The notes: generated from the sequence alone by a model not told the origin. DNA of 64,000 nucleotides from CAYQJL01 sp964573295 (GCA_964573295.1 CAZNJE010000001.1:165035-229034); one strand, 5' to 3'. Numbered from the stretch's first letter, positions 51,883 through 61,265 are shown. A program made the numbers and translations.

Positions 51883-52830
51883 CTAGAAGTCCTGGACCCT
51901 CAAGCCCATGATCCCCTTGAAGGTCTCGACCCGTTGCAGGTAGACCTCGAGCGGCACCTTCACGACTTGCCCGCCCTCGTAGAGTCCATCGATCCCGCTG
52001 GAGGCCGGGTGAACGAGTTGGGGCGTCCCGTCCTCGACCTGGATGATCCCAACATGTCCGATCATCGCACCGGCCTCGCGCAACGACTTGCCTTTCTCGG
52101 TCCGTTCATCGGTCACCAGGAAGATGATGTCTCCGCTCTCCAGCGCACCGTGGTCGATCTTGGCGCTGGGCACGAAGGTGATCGAGCCGGCCGGATAACG
52201 GCTCGAACCGGCCAGATCGCGTTCCGTGCCGCCCAGCTTGGCCGTGATGTCCTGGCCCCAAATGCCCGAGCGAATCATGTCGATCGAGTAGTCCAGGTGG
52301 GCCGGATCGTCGTAGTTCACGGTGCCGTCCACGCGCACGGCCTGCTCGAGTGATGCCCCGGCAAAGCGGGTACCGTAGGCGAAATCGATCGCCTCGCGCG
52401 CGCTCGTCGTGCGGCCCAGTTCGGTGGTGCGGTAGAGGAACAAGATACAGTCGAAGGCGAAGTCGTCGGCCAGGCGACCCTCCTCCACGTAGCCTTCCGT
52501 GGCCAGACCGAAGAGATAGCGGGCGTCGCCGCGCTCGTGGAAGTAAGCGGCCCAGGCGCCGATGCGCTCTCCCAGCGGGAGCGCGACGAAGGCGGCCATC
52601 TGCGCGTTGATCTGGTCGGAGGGCAACACGTAGGGCTGGTCGAGGTTGAGCTGGACCATCCGTTCGTAGCGCTCGAGCAGGCGGCGCTGACGTTCGGTGT
52701 CCATCTCCTGTCCCCCGCTGTGGGGAACCGCCGCCAGCGCGGTCATGGACAAGAGGACCGGCACGACGAGCCCCGCACGAAGCCACCCTCTACGCTGCTT
52801 GTTCCCACCTTGCCACTGCCTGTGCACCAT
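51883..52830 (-). CDS. DUF1460-like (NlpC/P60-superfamily) exported protein
   Basis: 315 residues from ATG 52830. A signal peptide (AGLVVPVLLSMTALAAVPHSGG) precedes a papain-like core: FAFDCILFLYRTTELGR carries the likely Cys, GDIIFLVTDE begins the central sheet, and AMIGHVGIIQVEDGTPQLVHPAS carries the His. This order is that of DUF1460 amidase-like enzymes, which cut cell-wall peptides or amides. The substrate is not provable here. It lies downstream of the large propeller-like gene on the same strand, 87 bases after it. Confidence 0.83.
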   Translation of the reverse strand: MVHRQWQGGNKQRRGWLRAGLVVPVLLSMTALAAVPHSGGQEMDTERQRRLLERYERMVQLNLDQPYVLPSDQINAQMAAFVALPLGERIGAWAAYFHERGDARYLFGLATEGYVEEGRLADDFAFDCILFLYRTTELGRTTSAREAIDFAYGTRFAGASLEQAVRVDGTVNYDDPAHLDYSIDMIRSGIWGQDITAKLGGTERDLAGSSRYPAGSITFVPSAKIDHGALESGDIIFLVTDERTEKGKSLREAGAMIGHVGIIQVEDGTPQLVHPASSGIDGLYEGGQVVKVPLEVYLQRVETFKGIMGLRVQDF

Positions 52831-52917
52831 GACCTCTCCTCATCCTCCCAACCACTCTGGCTGGGGAGCGTGGCCCGCTGCCTGGATCCCCAGCCTGCTC
52901 TCATCCGGCGCTTCACC

Positions 52918-55900
52918 CTACCTGAACTTGACGAGTTTGCCTATATAGCTCTGCGGCCCGATCCGAGTCGACAGCAGATAGATCCCGTTGGGCGCTTCCT
53001 GACCTTGTTCGGTGCGCCCATCCCAGCTCCACTCCCAGTAACCGGCACCGTCCGGTGCGGTCTGGGCACGGGCGCCCACCAACCGGCGCACGAGTTGACC
53101 GTGGACGCTGAAGATCCGGATCTCACCTTCTGCCGCAGCTCCATCGCTCGTAGCCTGCTCCAACTCGCTGAACGAGACCCCCAACCCGGGGTCTTCGGCC
53201 CGCGCACGATCTGGTAACGTCGGGTCCGGCCCGGCTGCCGGACCAGATTCATAGACCGACGCAGCCGCACCCTCACGCGCAGCCGCACCCTCACGCGCAG
53301 CCGCACCCTCACGCGCAGCGACCGCGCTCTCATGCCCGCTGGCGCCACCACTCGCGAGGTCATCCGCGGCCTCGGCGAAAACGCCGCCGGTTGCTATCTC
53401 ACCTATACCCTCACTTTGGGGTTGCAGGTCCGCCGCGCGCAGATCGTCCAGGTAGCACCGCAAGACCACATGTTGGTTGAAAGGATTGGGAGAGGAGAAG
53501 ACCGGACGCGGCTCCCGCAGGGTAATCTGCGACCGAGGTGGCTGCACGAAGAAGAGGCCCTGATCCGAACCGAGGTAGATGCCCCGTCCCTTTCGCTCGA
53601 CTTCACCCGAGATGATGGCCAGTTCCGGAGGTACTTGGACAGCCCGCCAGGTGCCACCGTTGTCGGTGGACCAGTAGATGCCGCTGGCCGTGTGAGAGAC
53701 CAGGGTGGCAGGAGCATCCGGCGCCACGCTGATGTCGAACACCCGCTCGCCGGCCAGACCGGCCGGCGCCCATCGTCCATCGCCGGTGCCAAGGTAGAGT
53801 CCATCGCCGGTCGCCAGGTAGATGTCCGACTCGACCGCGCGAGCACGCACCGGCCGGTGGACCGTCACCTCCCCGAGCGGGGCCAATCCTGCAGCGGTCA
53901 GAGACCACAGACCGTCGCGCCAGAGGAGCAGCGGCGCCTCGCCGTCACCTCTCGTCCGGAGCAGGTGCGGGACAGCCGGTGCCGACGCGTCGAGGCCGGT
54001 CTCGCGCAGGAGTTCGGCGTGATCCTCCCAGGCATCGCCGTTGGTCCTCATCAAGTAGACACCTGAGCGATGACGCCCCGAGAGCCAGTGTTCGTCTTCG
54101 GAGAGACTCAGGACCGAGGTCACGGGCCGCCGGGGTCCCACACTCCTCCAATGCAAGGTGCGGCCATCGTCTTCCAGGCGACCGGTCACCGCTCCGGCCT
54201 CGGTCGCCAGGCTGATCAAGACCGCACCCTCGCGTGTCGTCAGCAGATCGACGTCGGACACCGGCGCCCCCAGGCGGCGAAGCGCCTCCTCCTCAGCATT
54301 CCACTCGCAGTCGCTCGTGAACCGACACCGGGATTGCTCGTTCTTGTCCAGCAGATAGGCGCCCAGGCTCGTGCCCACGATCAGGCGGCCAAAGGGCAGA
54401 TCCCGTGCCACCTGAACGCGCACCTCCCGCAGGCCCTCGTTCTGCCAGCACCAAACACCCCGCCCGGGATCACCCACCAGGACGCCCCGTGAGGTGGCGA
54501 GCAACACCTCGGATCCCTGCGGACACCGGTGCATGTCATGCACCTGTAGTGGCAGTGCATCGAGAAGCGGGGTCCAGACCTCTCCCCCGTTCGAGGCCAG
54601 CAAGAGCGTACCGTGCCTCGTCAGGGCCAGGTAGGCCGCGCGGTGGTCCAGAGGTTCGAGCCTCGTGATCTCACCATGGGCCGCCCAATCCCGAGAAGCC
54701 CAGGATCCTAGACGGAACCAGCTATGGCCGGCATCGTCGCAGAGCATGGGGCCATCAGATGTGATCGCGCAAAGCCCCTTCGGACCGCACGTCGACAGCG
54801 TCGAGACTTCCTTGGGAAGTTCACCCGAGACGGGCGCGAAGCTGCGGGCCCCATCGCGGCTGACGAACACCCCCTCCCACTGTGTGAGCGCATAGACAGT
54901 CGGCTCTCCCTCAACCCCGGCGACCGCCGAGCGAATCAGGTGCAGGCGTTCGTTCTCTTCATATTCGGTGGGTTCCCTGTGTTCGGTGGCCTGGCTGTCG
55001 AAGGAACCGTTCAGGCGGCCCCCCTGGCGGCTGTCAGAACGGCTGTCCAGGCGGCGGCTCAGGCGACTGTCCAGCCACTCGATGGGCCAGCTTTGGCCAG
55101 GCGTCGCCATCACTGTGCCGCTGCCCCCTGACGTTCCAGGGTCTTCCCTGGCAGCAGCGCGGTTCCGGGGACCCGGCCCCTCCCAGGCGTAGACCTCACC
55201 ATGACGGGTCAGCAACAGCCGTCGAGCCTCGGGGCCCGGTCCGAGGCGCAGCAGAGCCACAGCCTGCCGCGCAACATCCGGAGACACCTCACCGATCAAC
55301 CGAAACGCTCCGCGCTGCAGACCCGTGGCCAGCTGGGAGGGCGCTGACATGACCGAAGCCTGGCCGTTCAGCCCGTCTCGTATCCCCGCATCGTTCTCAG
55401 GCTCATGTCCGGGGACGACCACTCCATGTCGGTCACCGGTGTCCTCATGGCCACCGGTGTTCCGCCGGTCATCAGCACGTTCCGAACCAAGAGCGTTTCC
55501 AGAGTATCCCCCGCCGGCCGCATGCTCCGATCCACCGCTCCGCTGCCAGGCGCGCCAGTCTTCGGGTTCCCACCATTCCCACACGTGACCGCCATCGAAC
55601 AGCAACAGCGGGCGATCCGCATCTCTCCCCGAAGGCGACGAGAGCAGAATGCTCCCCTCCAGCCCGCCATCGAGCGCCTGCCAGAAGCCTTCCCGGAACG
55701 ATCCGTCCGGCGGGGTCCAGAGATGAAGCGTGCCCGTAGCGGTCAGTGCCAGGCGGCGTCCGCCGGCAAGGGGGAAGATACGCCGGACATCCGCGCCTTC
55801 GGGCCCAAGGGGGGTGAAACGCCAGGCACTCGAACGGTCCGGCGCCGCCGACTGTGTGGGGCCGGCCGGAACCGGCGTGCCGTGCGCAACTGAGAAGGCC

Positions 55901-56130
55901 AGGATGGCCAAGTAGAGAAGAACACCGACCACGGTGAACCGGGTCGTCGGCAATTGAACGGCCAATCGCCGCGCAGCCGCTATCCGATGTGGCGCGGCCG
56001 ATCCCGGGCAGGCCGCCAGCCCCCGCGGAGTGCGCTCACTCCGGATGTCCCACCGCGAGGGGGCCTGCACGTCAGCGTGAGACCGGTCCCCCGAGGAGAA
56101 TCCGTCTTTGGGATACCCTGCCCTGGACAT
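52918..56130 (-). CDS. Large exported beta-propeller-like protein with FlgD-like C-terminus
   Basis: About 1070 residues. ATG 56130 follows GGCAGGGAGCAAACG; the long upstream frame to 56829 is antisense to other sequence. One TM/signal segment (TVVGVLLYLAILAFSVAHG) sits near residue 75. The body has repeated WTPPDGSF-, DAGHSWFRLG-, SRDGARSFAPV-, SNGGEVWTPLLD- and STDNGGTWRAV-like turns, the Asp-box (BNR) pattern of beta-propellers. The end is a FlgD-type Ig domain (VFSSPNPFNQHVVLRCYL, IRIFSVHGQLVRRLV, NGIYLLSTRI), but about 100 residues with a 18-bp repeat array are inserted between its first and second strands. Probably a surface-bound binding protein. Confidence 0.83.
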   Translation of the reverse strand: MSRAGYPKDGFSSGDRSHADVQAPSRWDIRSERTPRGLAACPGSAAPHRIAAARRLAVQLPTTRFTVVGVLLYLAILAFSVAHGTPVPAGPTQSAAPDRSSAWRFTPLGPEGADVRRIFPLAGGRRLALTATGTLHLWTPPDGSFREGFWQALDGGLEGSILLSSPSGRDADRPLLLFDGGHVWEWWEPEDWRAWQRSGGSEHAAGGGYSGNALGSERADDRRNTGGHEDTGDRHGVVVPGHEPENDAGIRDGLNGQASVMSAPSQLATGLQRGAFRLIGEVSPDVARQAVALLRLGPGPEARRLLLTRHGEVYAWEGPGPRNRAAAREDPGTSGGSGTVMATPGQSWPIEWLDSRLSRRLDSRSDSRQGGRLNGSFDSQATEHREPTEYEENERLHLIRSAVAGVEGEPTVYALTQWEGVFVSRDGARSFAPVSGELPKEVSTLSTCGPKGLCAITSDGPMLCDDAGHSWFRLGSWASRDWAAHGEITRLEPLDHRAAYLALTRHGTLLLASNGGEVWTPLLDALPLQVHDMHRCPQGSEVLLATSRGVLVGDPGRGVWCWQNEGLREVRVQVARDLPFGRLIVGTSLGAYLLDKNEQSRCRFTSDCEWNAEEEALRRLGAPVSDVDLLTTREGAVLISLATEAGAVTGRLEDDGRTLHWRSVGPRRPVTSVLSLSEDEHWLSGRHRSGVYLMRTNGDAWEDHAELLRETGLDASAPAVPHLLRTRGDGEAPLLLWRDGLWSLTAAGLAPLGEVTVHRPVRARAVESDIYLATGDGLYLGTGDGRWAPAGLAGERVFDISVAPDAPATLVSHTASGIYWSTDNGGTWRAVQVPPELAIISGEVERKGRGIYLGSDQGLFFVQPPRSQITLREPRPVFSSPNPFNQHVVLRCYLDDLRAADLQPQSEGIGEIATGGVFAEAADDLASGGASGHESAVAAREGAAAREGAAAREGAAASVYESGPAAGPDPTLPDRARAEDPGLGVSFSELEQATSDGAAAEGEIRIFSVHGQLVRRLVGARAQTAPDGAGYWEWSWDGRTEQGQEAPNGIYLLSTRIGPQSYIGKLVKFR
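53261..53314 (-). repeat. Three 18-bp repeats inside the FlgD-like domain
   Basis: Three perfect GCAGCCGCACCCTCACGC units code on the minus strand for AREGAA repeats in the insert of the propeller-like protein. Confidence 0.95.
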
Positions 56131-56477
56131 CGTTTGCTCCCTGCCAGTCCGTGCCGAAAGAGTGTACGGATACCCTCCTGACGAGGCAAGGCGAGGATGC
56201 CCATTCAGCCAGATGATTTGACGCCGTAAGCAGCACCCCAGAGGAGACATAGATACTATGTCCCATCGTTGCAAAGAGTTGTGAGAGCAGATCTTGTTGG
56301 CCACGAACCGGGCTGGTAGGATGACGCATCCGGAATCGGGCTCTGGGTGCCGACCGGGCCCGGAGTTGGCCGATCCCGGAGTTGGCCAAGGCCCGAGTTG
56401 GCCACGACTCCGGCTACGGCCAAACCCAGAGGTGGTCGGACCGATAACCAGGCGCAGTGAATCACGAGGAGACCGGC
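56131..56477. other. Divergent intergenic region with GGAGTTGGCC repeats
   Basis: 347 bases between two divergent genes. The right half has three copies of (G)GAGTTGGCC spaced by 16 bases (56362, 56378, 56394). An AT-richer part around 56240-56285 (AGATACTATG, AAGAGTTGTGAG) could hold promoters. Confidence 0.5.
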
Positions 56478-58139
56478 GTGGGGGAAGCGTCACAGGGCAG
56501 CGTGAACCACAGGCCTCGGGTTGACCCCAGGCCGCGGGTGCTCGCCCTGTTCGTGGCGGCCATCGTGCTGGTTCGTTTCTGGCTGATGGCCCTGCCGGGC
56601 TATCCGCCTGATCTGAACACCTACAAGAGCTGGTCACTGCGCGCCGGCCTGGCCGGGGTGGAAACGATCTACGATCCCGGTTCTTCCTTCGACTATCCGC
56701 CGCTATATGGGTATCTGCTCGCGCCGGCCGGGAAGGCGTTCTCCTGGGTCTATTCGCCGGAGGATCTGCGGCGCCCCGAGCCGCGGGCAGGCGAATCGCG
56801 GGCAGGCGAGGCTTCGATCCCGGCGCCAACAGCCAACCCGGTCTACGAGCAAGCCAGCACGTTGCTGTCGGTGCTGGTCAAGGTGCCTCCACTGCTCTTC
56901 GATCTCGCGCTGGCGGCACTCCTGGGCTACCTCATCCTCCGGTACCGGGCCTGGGAGGCGGTGGGAAGCTGGCGGGGCTGGAAGCCGGCCCTGCTCTACC
57001 TGGCCCAGCCAGCCGTGCTCTTCGTCTCGGCCTATTGGGGACAACCCGACGCGGTCGAGACCTTCTTCATCCTCTTGGCCTTGCTTCTGATCCTGATGCG
57101 CCGCCCCGAACTCGGCTGGGTGGCCGCCGCCCTCGGTTTGCTCATGAAGCCGCTCGCGGCACCCTTCTTCCCGCTTCTGGCCCTGGCCACCTTGCTGCGC
57201 AGCGGCTGGCGGCGCGTGATCACCGGAGGTCTGGCGGGCATCGCCACCATGCTGGCCGGCTTTCTGCCGTTCTTCCTGACCGGCCGCACCCGGATGGTGA
57301 TCGAGAAGTTCATCTCCGATATCGAAGCCATGCCCTACACCACGGTCAACGGCCACAATCTGTGGTGGCTGCTCCTGCGCTGGCATCCGGCCAATGAACC
57401 CCTCGTGGGCCCTCTGACGGCAAAGCAGCTCGCGTTGGGCGCCTTCGGACTGGTCTACCTGTTCATCCTCTGGTGGGTCTGGAAGCGGGAGACCGCCGCC
57501 ATGCAGGCCGGCCCGGCTGAACGGGCATCCGCTGCGTACCCCGCGCAGCCGGGGCGGCGCTCACAGAAGCAAGCCCCTTCCCGAGACAATCCGTCTCGCC
57601 ACCTCCCCCGACCGAGCATCCCACCGGGCGTCCCACGGGGTGTCCCACGGGGTGTCCCACCAAGCGCCCCATCGTGGCGATTCTCGGGCGATGCGCACTG
57701 GTACATCGCCGCCCTGGCCGTGGCGCTCTCCTTCTTCGCGCTCTCCACCCATATGCACGAGAACCACCTCTTCCCCGCTATCGCCTTCGTCCTGATCCTG
57801 GCCGGGAGCGGCCGCCACTGGCAGCTGTTCGCCGTACTCGTGGGGGTGGCCGTCTTCGTCAACTGCGCTACCCATGACCTGGTGGTCGGAGACCTGCTAC
57901 TCAGCAAGGTGGGCGGAACCTCTCCGCTGTTCGCGAAAGACATCGACTGGTACTTGAATCTCCCTCCCCGACTTGCCGCCGACTGGACGCTGACGCGCGG
58001 TCCCCATTTCTCTTATCTGGAAGTGCTTCTCTCCTACGGCAACTCGGTGCTGGTGGTAGGGCTGTGGAGCTACCTCATGGTGCTCTTCTACCGCTTCTCC
58101 CCGCGGGGCAGGCATGGCAAGGCGCCAGTAATCGCCTAG
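56478..58139 (+). CDS. GT87-like membrane glycosyltransferase
   Basis: About 553 residues. GTG 56478 lies six bases after GAGGAG; GTG 56457 would add seven residues. Around ten TM spans are visible. The first loop has LPGYPPDLNTYKSWS, with the Asp expected in GT-C enzymes, and FDYPPLYGYLLAPAG, a GT87/DUF2029 marker. YWGQPDAVETFFILLALLLI and GLLMKPLAAPFFPLLAL are also typical. A cytoplasmic loop of about 70 residues contains a PRGVPRGV repeat. It would use a polyprenyl-phosphate sugar. The acceptor is unknown. Confidence 0.87.
   Translation: MGEASQGSVNHRPRVDPRPRVLALFVAAIVLVRFWLMALPGYPPDLNTYKSWSLRAGLAGVETIYDPGSSFDYPPLYGYLLAPAGKAFSWVYSPEDLRRPEPRAGESRAGEASIPAPTANPVYEQASTLLSVLVKVPPLLFDLALAALLGYLILRYRAWEAVGSWRGWKPALLYLAQPAVLFVSAYWGQPDAVETFFILLALLLILMRRPELGWVAAALGLLMKPLAAPFFPLLALATLLRSGWRRVITGGLAGIATMLAGFLPFFLTGRTRMVIEKFISDIEAMPYTTVNGHNLWWLLLRWHPANEPLVGPLTAKQLALGAFGLVYLFILWWVWKRETAAMQAGPAERASAAYPAQPGRRSQKQAPSRDNPSRHLPRPSIPPGVPRGVPRGVPPSAPSWRFSGDAHWYIAALAVALSFFALSTHMHENHLFPAIAFVLILAGSGRHWQLFAVLVGVAVFVNCATHDLVVGDLLLSKVGGTSPLFAKDIDWYLNLPPRLAADWTLTRGPHFSYLEVLLSYGNSVLVVGLWSYLMVLFYRFSPRGRHGKAPVIA
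57621..57656 (+). repeat. Three 12-bp repeats in the GT87-like gene
   Basis: CCCACCGGGCGT, CCCACGGGGTGT and CCCACGGGGTGT code for PTGR/PRGV-type units in a cytoplasmic loop. Confidence 0.9.
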
Positions 58140-58196
58140 CCCCGCTAGGTGGTTGCTGATACTGTCTGACGGGTGAGCGAGACAGGAGGGACGAGC

Positions 58197-58835
58197 ATGC
58201 CGGTCTTGCGCAGCGGCTTCGAACGGGCATTGAAGGGGTTCTCCATCACCGAGTTCGAGGACGACCACAGCGTCGTCTTCGGCATGAACCCCGCCTACGA
58301 GCTTGCCTATCTCAATCCCGCCTGGTTCGAGTTCGCCCGGGCCAACCAGGGTGAGCCGGCGATCTCACGGGAGTGGGGCCTGGGACGCTGCGTGCTGGAT
58401 TCGGTGCCGACTGTGCTGCTGGCTTTCTACCAGCAGGCGTTTGATCGGTGCATGGCCTCGGGAAGGCCCTGGGAACACGACTACGAGTGTTCCAGCGATG
58501 AGATCTACCGCTTGTTCCACCTCATCCTCTACCCGCTTCCCAACCGAAGAGGACTACTGGCGGTCCACTCTCTGGCGGGCGAAACGACACAGGCCGCTGT
58601 CGGACGAGAACAACGAGTTTCCAATCTCGACGACTACGTGGACGACGACGGCGTCATCCACCAGTGCTTCCACTGCCGGAGGGTGCAACATGCCACCAAC
58701 ACCCAGCGCTGGGACTGGGTGCCGGCGTGCCTGCGCGAGAGGCCCGCAAAGGTCAGCCACAGCCTCTGCCCCACCTGCCTGGACTTCCACTACCCCGAGT
58801 CTCCGGGAGGTTACGCCCCGCCCGACACCGCCTGA
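58197..58835 (+). CDS. PAS-like protein with C-terminal CxxC...SHxxCPxC module
   Basis: About 212 residues; ATG 58197 follows ACAGGAGGGACGAGC. Residues 20-140 resemble a PAS fold (VFGMNPAYELAYLNPAWFEFA, HDYECSSDEIYRLFHLILYPL). The C-terminus has CFHCRRVQ, WDWVPACL and SHSLCPTCLDFHYPE. This arrangement of two Cys pairs around a W-V/I-P region is what I know as the tail of many PAS or receiver proteins (C-x2-C-K-x-R ... SHG-x-C-P-x-C) and probably binds zinc or an iron centre. The protein lacks kinase or output domains. It probably senses a small molecule or redox state. Confidence 0.75.
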   Translation: MPVLRSGFERALKGFSITEFEDDHSVVFGMNPAYELAYLNPAWFEFARANQGEPAISREWGLGRCVLDSVPTVLLAFYQQAFDRCMASGRPWEHDYECSSDEIYRLFHLILYPLPNRRGLLAVHSLAGETTQAAVGREQRVSNLDDYVDDDGVIHQCFHCRRVQHATNTQRWDWVPACLRERPAKVSHSLCPTCLDFHYPESPGGYAPPDTA

Positions 58836-59014
58836 CCACCGGCCACATACGCGACCACGACCCACGCGCGAGACCACGGCCCGCATACGCGATCATGCGG
58901 GCGAATCGACTCCGAAAGTAGACGGCCGGCGGCCGGCACCGTTCCAGTGCCCGTTCTCCGGCCGTCCCCCCCTACCTGGCGCAGTGCCCGATTCTCCTAG
59001 GGACAGGAGTGGCT

Positions 59015-60067
59015 TCACTCAACGCCCAGCATCTCCTCCATCATCCGGGCGTTGATGACAGCGTGACCGGCGTGGCAGTTGTTGAAGAAGACGAAGGTCT
59101 GCTTGGCCTCGTTGGCGAGATCGCGGACGAACCCCTTCCACTGCTCGAGTTCGTCCCGGCTATAGAGATAGTCGTAGCGCCGGGGGCCACCGGTCCACCA
59201 GTCGCGGGCATTGCGACCGTGGAAGCGGACATAGGCGGTATCGCCGGCCAGCATGGCCCGCTTCGGAAACAGGCCGCGCAGGGACGGTTCGTCCACCGAG
59301 CAGAAGGCCACACCCATGTCCTCGAGCCGCTCCTTCAGATCCGGCAGATCCCACGAAACGTGACGGAATTCAGCGAAGAGGGGCGTGTCGGGAAGAACGT
59401 CCTTGAGCCAGCGCAAGTAATCCTCGCTTTCGGGCGCGTGCTTGAACGAGAAGGGAAACTGCGCCAGGTAGCCGGCGTTCTTGCCCGCCTCGGTCAAGGG
59501 CGCCATCGCGCTTTGGAAGGCGCGTACCTGGCCGCGATCGGCCTCGCGCTTGTGGGTCAAGCTGCCGGGAAGCTTCGACAGAAAAAGGAAATCGGCGGGA
59601 GTACGCTCTGCCATCGAGGCCATCGTCCGCGCGGGGGGAATCCGGTAGTAGGTGGCGTTGATCTCCACCGTGTTGAAATGCTTCTGATAGAAGGACAGCA
59701 TCTCCCCGGAGCGGGTACCGGGTGGGTAGAACGGTCCCACCCAGTCAGCGAAGCTGTAGCCGGATGTGCCCACGCGGATGGGCCCGGGCGCGCGGCGTGA
59801 GGGCTGCGCGAAGGATTCTCCGCGGCCGAATAGATCCGGCTGGCGCGGAGGATTCCCCGGAAGATCAGCTGACGCGGGCAACTTCCTGGAAGGCGTCGGC
59901 ACCGTGTTGGGTGACCTCGGCGGCTGCTTCCCGTGATTCGCGAGATCCGAGGGATTCGCGGGAGTCGCCTGATCCGCGGGATCCGCTTGATCCGCGGGAT
60001 CCGCTTGATCCGCGGGATCCGCAGGATCCGCAGGAATCGGACTGTGATCCGGATCGGTCCAGTTCAT
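59015..60067 (-). CDS. DUF72-family protein with repeat-rich N-terminus
   Basis: The conserved region of about 250 residues starts IRVGTSGYSFADWVGPFYPPGT and includes FNTVEINATYYRIP, FLFLSKLPGSLTH, LAQFPFSFKHAPE, FAEFRHVSW, AYVRFHGRNARDWW and FFNNCHAGHAVINA, a DUF72 TIM-barrel. Its function is unknown. The start is unclear: ATG 60067 gives 350 residues and includes a PADQAD repeat; GTG 59902 gives 295. With either start the gene overlaps the 3' end of dinB in another frame of the same strand. Confidence 0.85.
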   Translation of the reverse strand: MNWTDPDHSPIPADPADPADQADPADQADPADQATPANPSDLANHGKQPPRSPNTVPTPSRKLPASADLPGNPPRQPDLFGRGESFAQPSRRAPGPIRVGTSGYSFADWVGPFYPPGTRSGEMLSFYQKHFNTVEINATYYRIPPARTMASMAERTPADFLFLSKLPGSLTHKREADRGQVRAFQSAMAPLTEAGKNAGYLAQFPFSFKHAPESEDYLRWLKDVLPDTPLFAEFRHVSWDLPDLKERLEDMGVAFCSVDEPSLRGLFPKRAMLAGDTAYVRFHGRNARDWWTGGPRRYDYLYSRDELEQWKGFVRDLANEAKQTFVFFNNCHAGHAVINARMMEEMLGVE

Positions 60068-61265
60068 GCAACGCCCCGATGGGCTGGAGGATCTGCTCGC
60101 CAAATGCAGAGCGGATGTGATCTACCGTTTCCAGGTACTTCGTGTACCGCTGGTCTTGCGGGAACAGGGCGATCTGTTTGCCGCCGTGCACCCGCTTGAG
60201 CTGCCCGACCGTCACCCCGAGGAGCCGAAGGCTTCCGCCGCAGTAGTTGCTGAGGAAGAGGTCCTTGGCGGTGCGGTAGAGATCGCGGGTCTCATGGGTC
60301 AGGAACGGCACCATCCGCTGCCGCGTGATCGTGCTGAAATCATGATAGCGCATCTTGATCGTCACACAACGGCCGGCGTAGCCTTCCGCCCGCAGATCCG
60401 ACGCGACCCGCTCGGTCAGCGAGAGCAGCAACGCCAACCCCTGTTCGGGGCCGTTGGCATCCTCTTGCAGGGTATGCTCGTGCCCGAGCGACTGGGCGTC
60501 GGGCGCTTCGTGACTCGCCACCACCGGACTGTCGTCCTCGCCCCACGCCATGGCATGAAGGGCCTCGCCGTAGAGACCGAATCTGCTCTTTAGATAATCC
60601 ACAGGGGTCTCGGCGAGCTCACCGATCGTCTCGATACCAAAGATCATGAGAGAGGAGGCCGTCTTCTCGCCCACGCCGAAGAGATGCTCCACCGATCGGT
60701 GCCAGAATTGCCGGGCGAAGGCCTGCCGGCTGAGCAGGCTGATGCCACGCGGTTTTTCCAGCTTCGACGCCATCTTGGCCAGAAGCTTGTTCGGCCCCGC
60801 ACCTATCGAGCAGGTGAGATTGAACTCGCTTTCGATCGCGCCGGCGAGCTTGAGGGCCAGTGCCTCGACCTCATGCCAGGCATTCCCATTAGGCGGCCCA
60901 GAAAGCAGATCGGTTACATCGACAAAGGCCTCATCGATGCTGAACATCTCCACCTCGGGCGAAAACCGGTAGAGCGCTTTCAGCAGGCGGCGCGTGGTAT
61001 CGATGTAGAGAGAGGGATGGGCGGGGACGAACTCGAGTTCGGGGCACATTCGCCGCGCGGTCGCCATCGGCATCCCCGCGCGAATACCGAATTCACGAGC
61101 TTCGTAGGATGCCGCCGCCACCACGCCGCGTCCGCCGGGCAGGGCGCCGACGGCCACGGGCTTGCCCTTCAGGGCCGGGCAGGCCTGGATTTCGAGGGCG
61201 GCGAAGTAGGCATCCATGTCGATGTGCAGGATGCGGCGCTCGGGGGTGTTGTCCAACCAGTTCAT
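59865..61265 (-). CDS. dinB: DNA polymerase IV
   Basis: About 466 residues; ATG 61265 follows GAGGAGAGG. ILHIDMDAYFAALEI, YEAREFGIRAGMPMATARRMCP, FSIDEAFVDVTDL (catalytic acid pair), CSIGAGPNKLLAKMASKLEKP and FGVGEKTASSL are Y-family hallmarks. The little-finger domain ends near SAFGEQILQPIGALHELD. The last 50 residues are Ser/Gly/Arg repeats from an 18-bp array, beyond the usual end. The polymerase copies damaged DNA. It lies 84 bases after lexA on the same strand and is probably part of its SOS transcription unit. Confidence 0.96.
   Translation of the reverse strand: MNWLDNTPERRILHIDMDAYFAALEIQACPALKGKPVAVGALPGGRGVVAAASYEAREFGIRAGMPMATARRMCPELEFVPAHPSLYIDTTRRLLKALYRFSPEVEMFSIDEAFVDVTDLLSGPPNGNAWHEVEALALKLAGAIESEFNLTCSIGAGPNKLLAKMASKLEKPRGISLLSRQAFARQFWHRSVEHLFGVGEKTASSLMIFGIETIGELAETPVDYLKSRFGLYGEALHAMAWGEDDSPVVASHEAPDAQSLGHEHTLQEDANGPEQGLALLLSLTERVASDLRAEGYAGRCVTIKMRYHDFSTITRQRMVPFLTHETRDLYRTAKDLFLSNYCGGSLRLLGVTVGQLKRVHGGKQIALFPQDQRYTKYLETVDHIRSAFGEQILQPIGALHELDRSGSQSDSCGSCGSRGSSGSRGSSGSRGSGDSRESLGSRESREAAAEVTQHGADAFQEVARVS
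59967..60038 (-). repeat. Four 18-bp repeats shared by dinB and the DUF72 gene
   Basis: Units of GCTTGATCCGCGGGATCC (two perfect, two variant). On the minus strand dinB reads them as SGSRGS and the DUF72 frame reads them as DPADQA. Confidence 0.93.

Noticed and set aside
59967..60038. A repeat array that could be mistaken for CRISPR
   Set aside because: Units of 18 bp follow each other with no spacers and lie within coding DNA. The other arrays in the window also lack spacers, and no cas gene is present.
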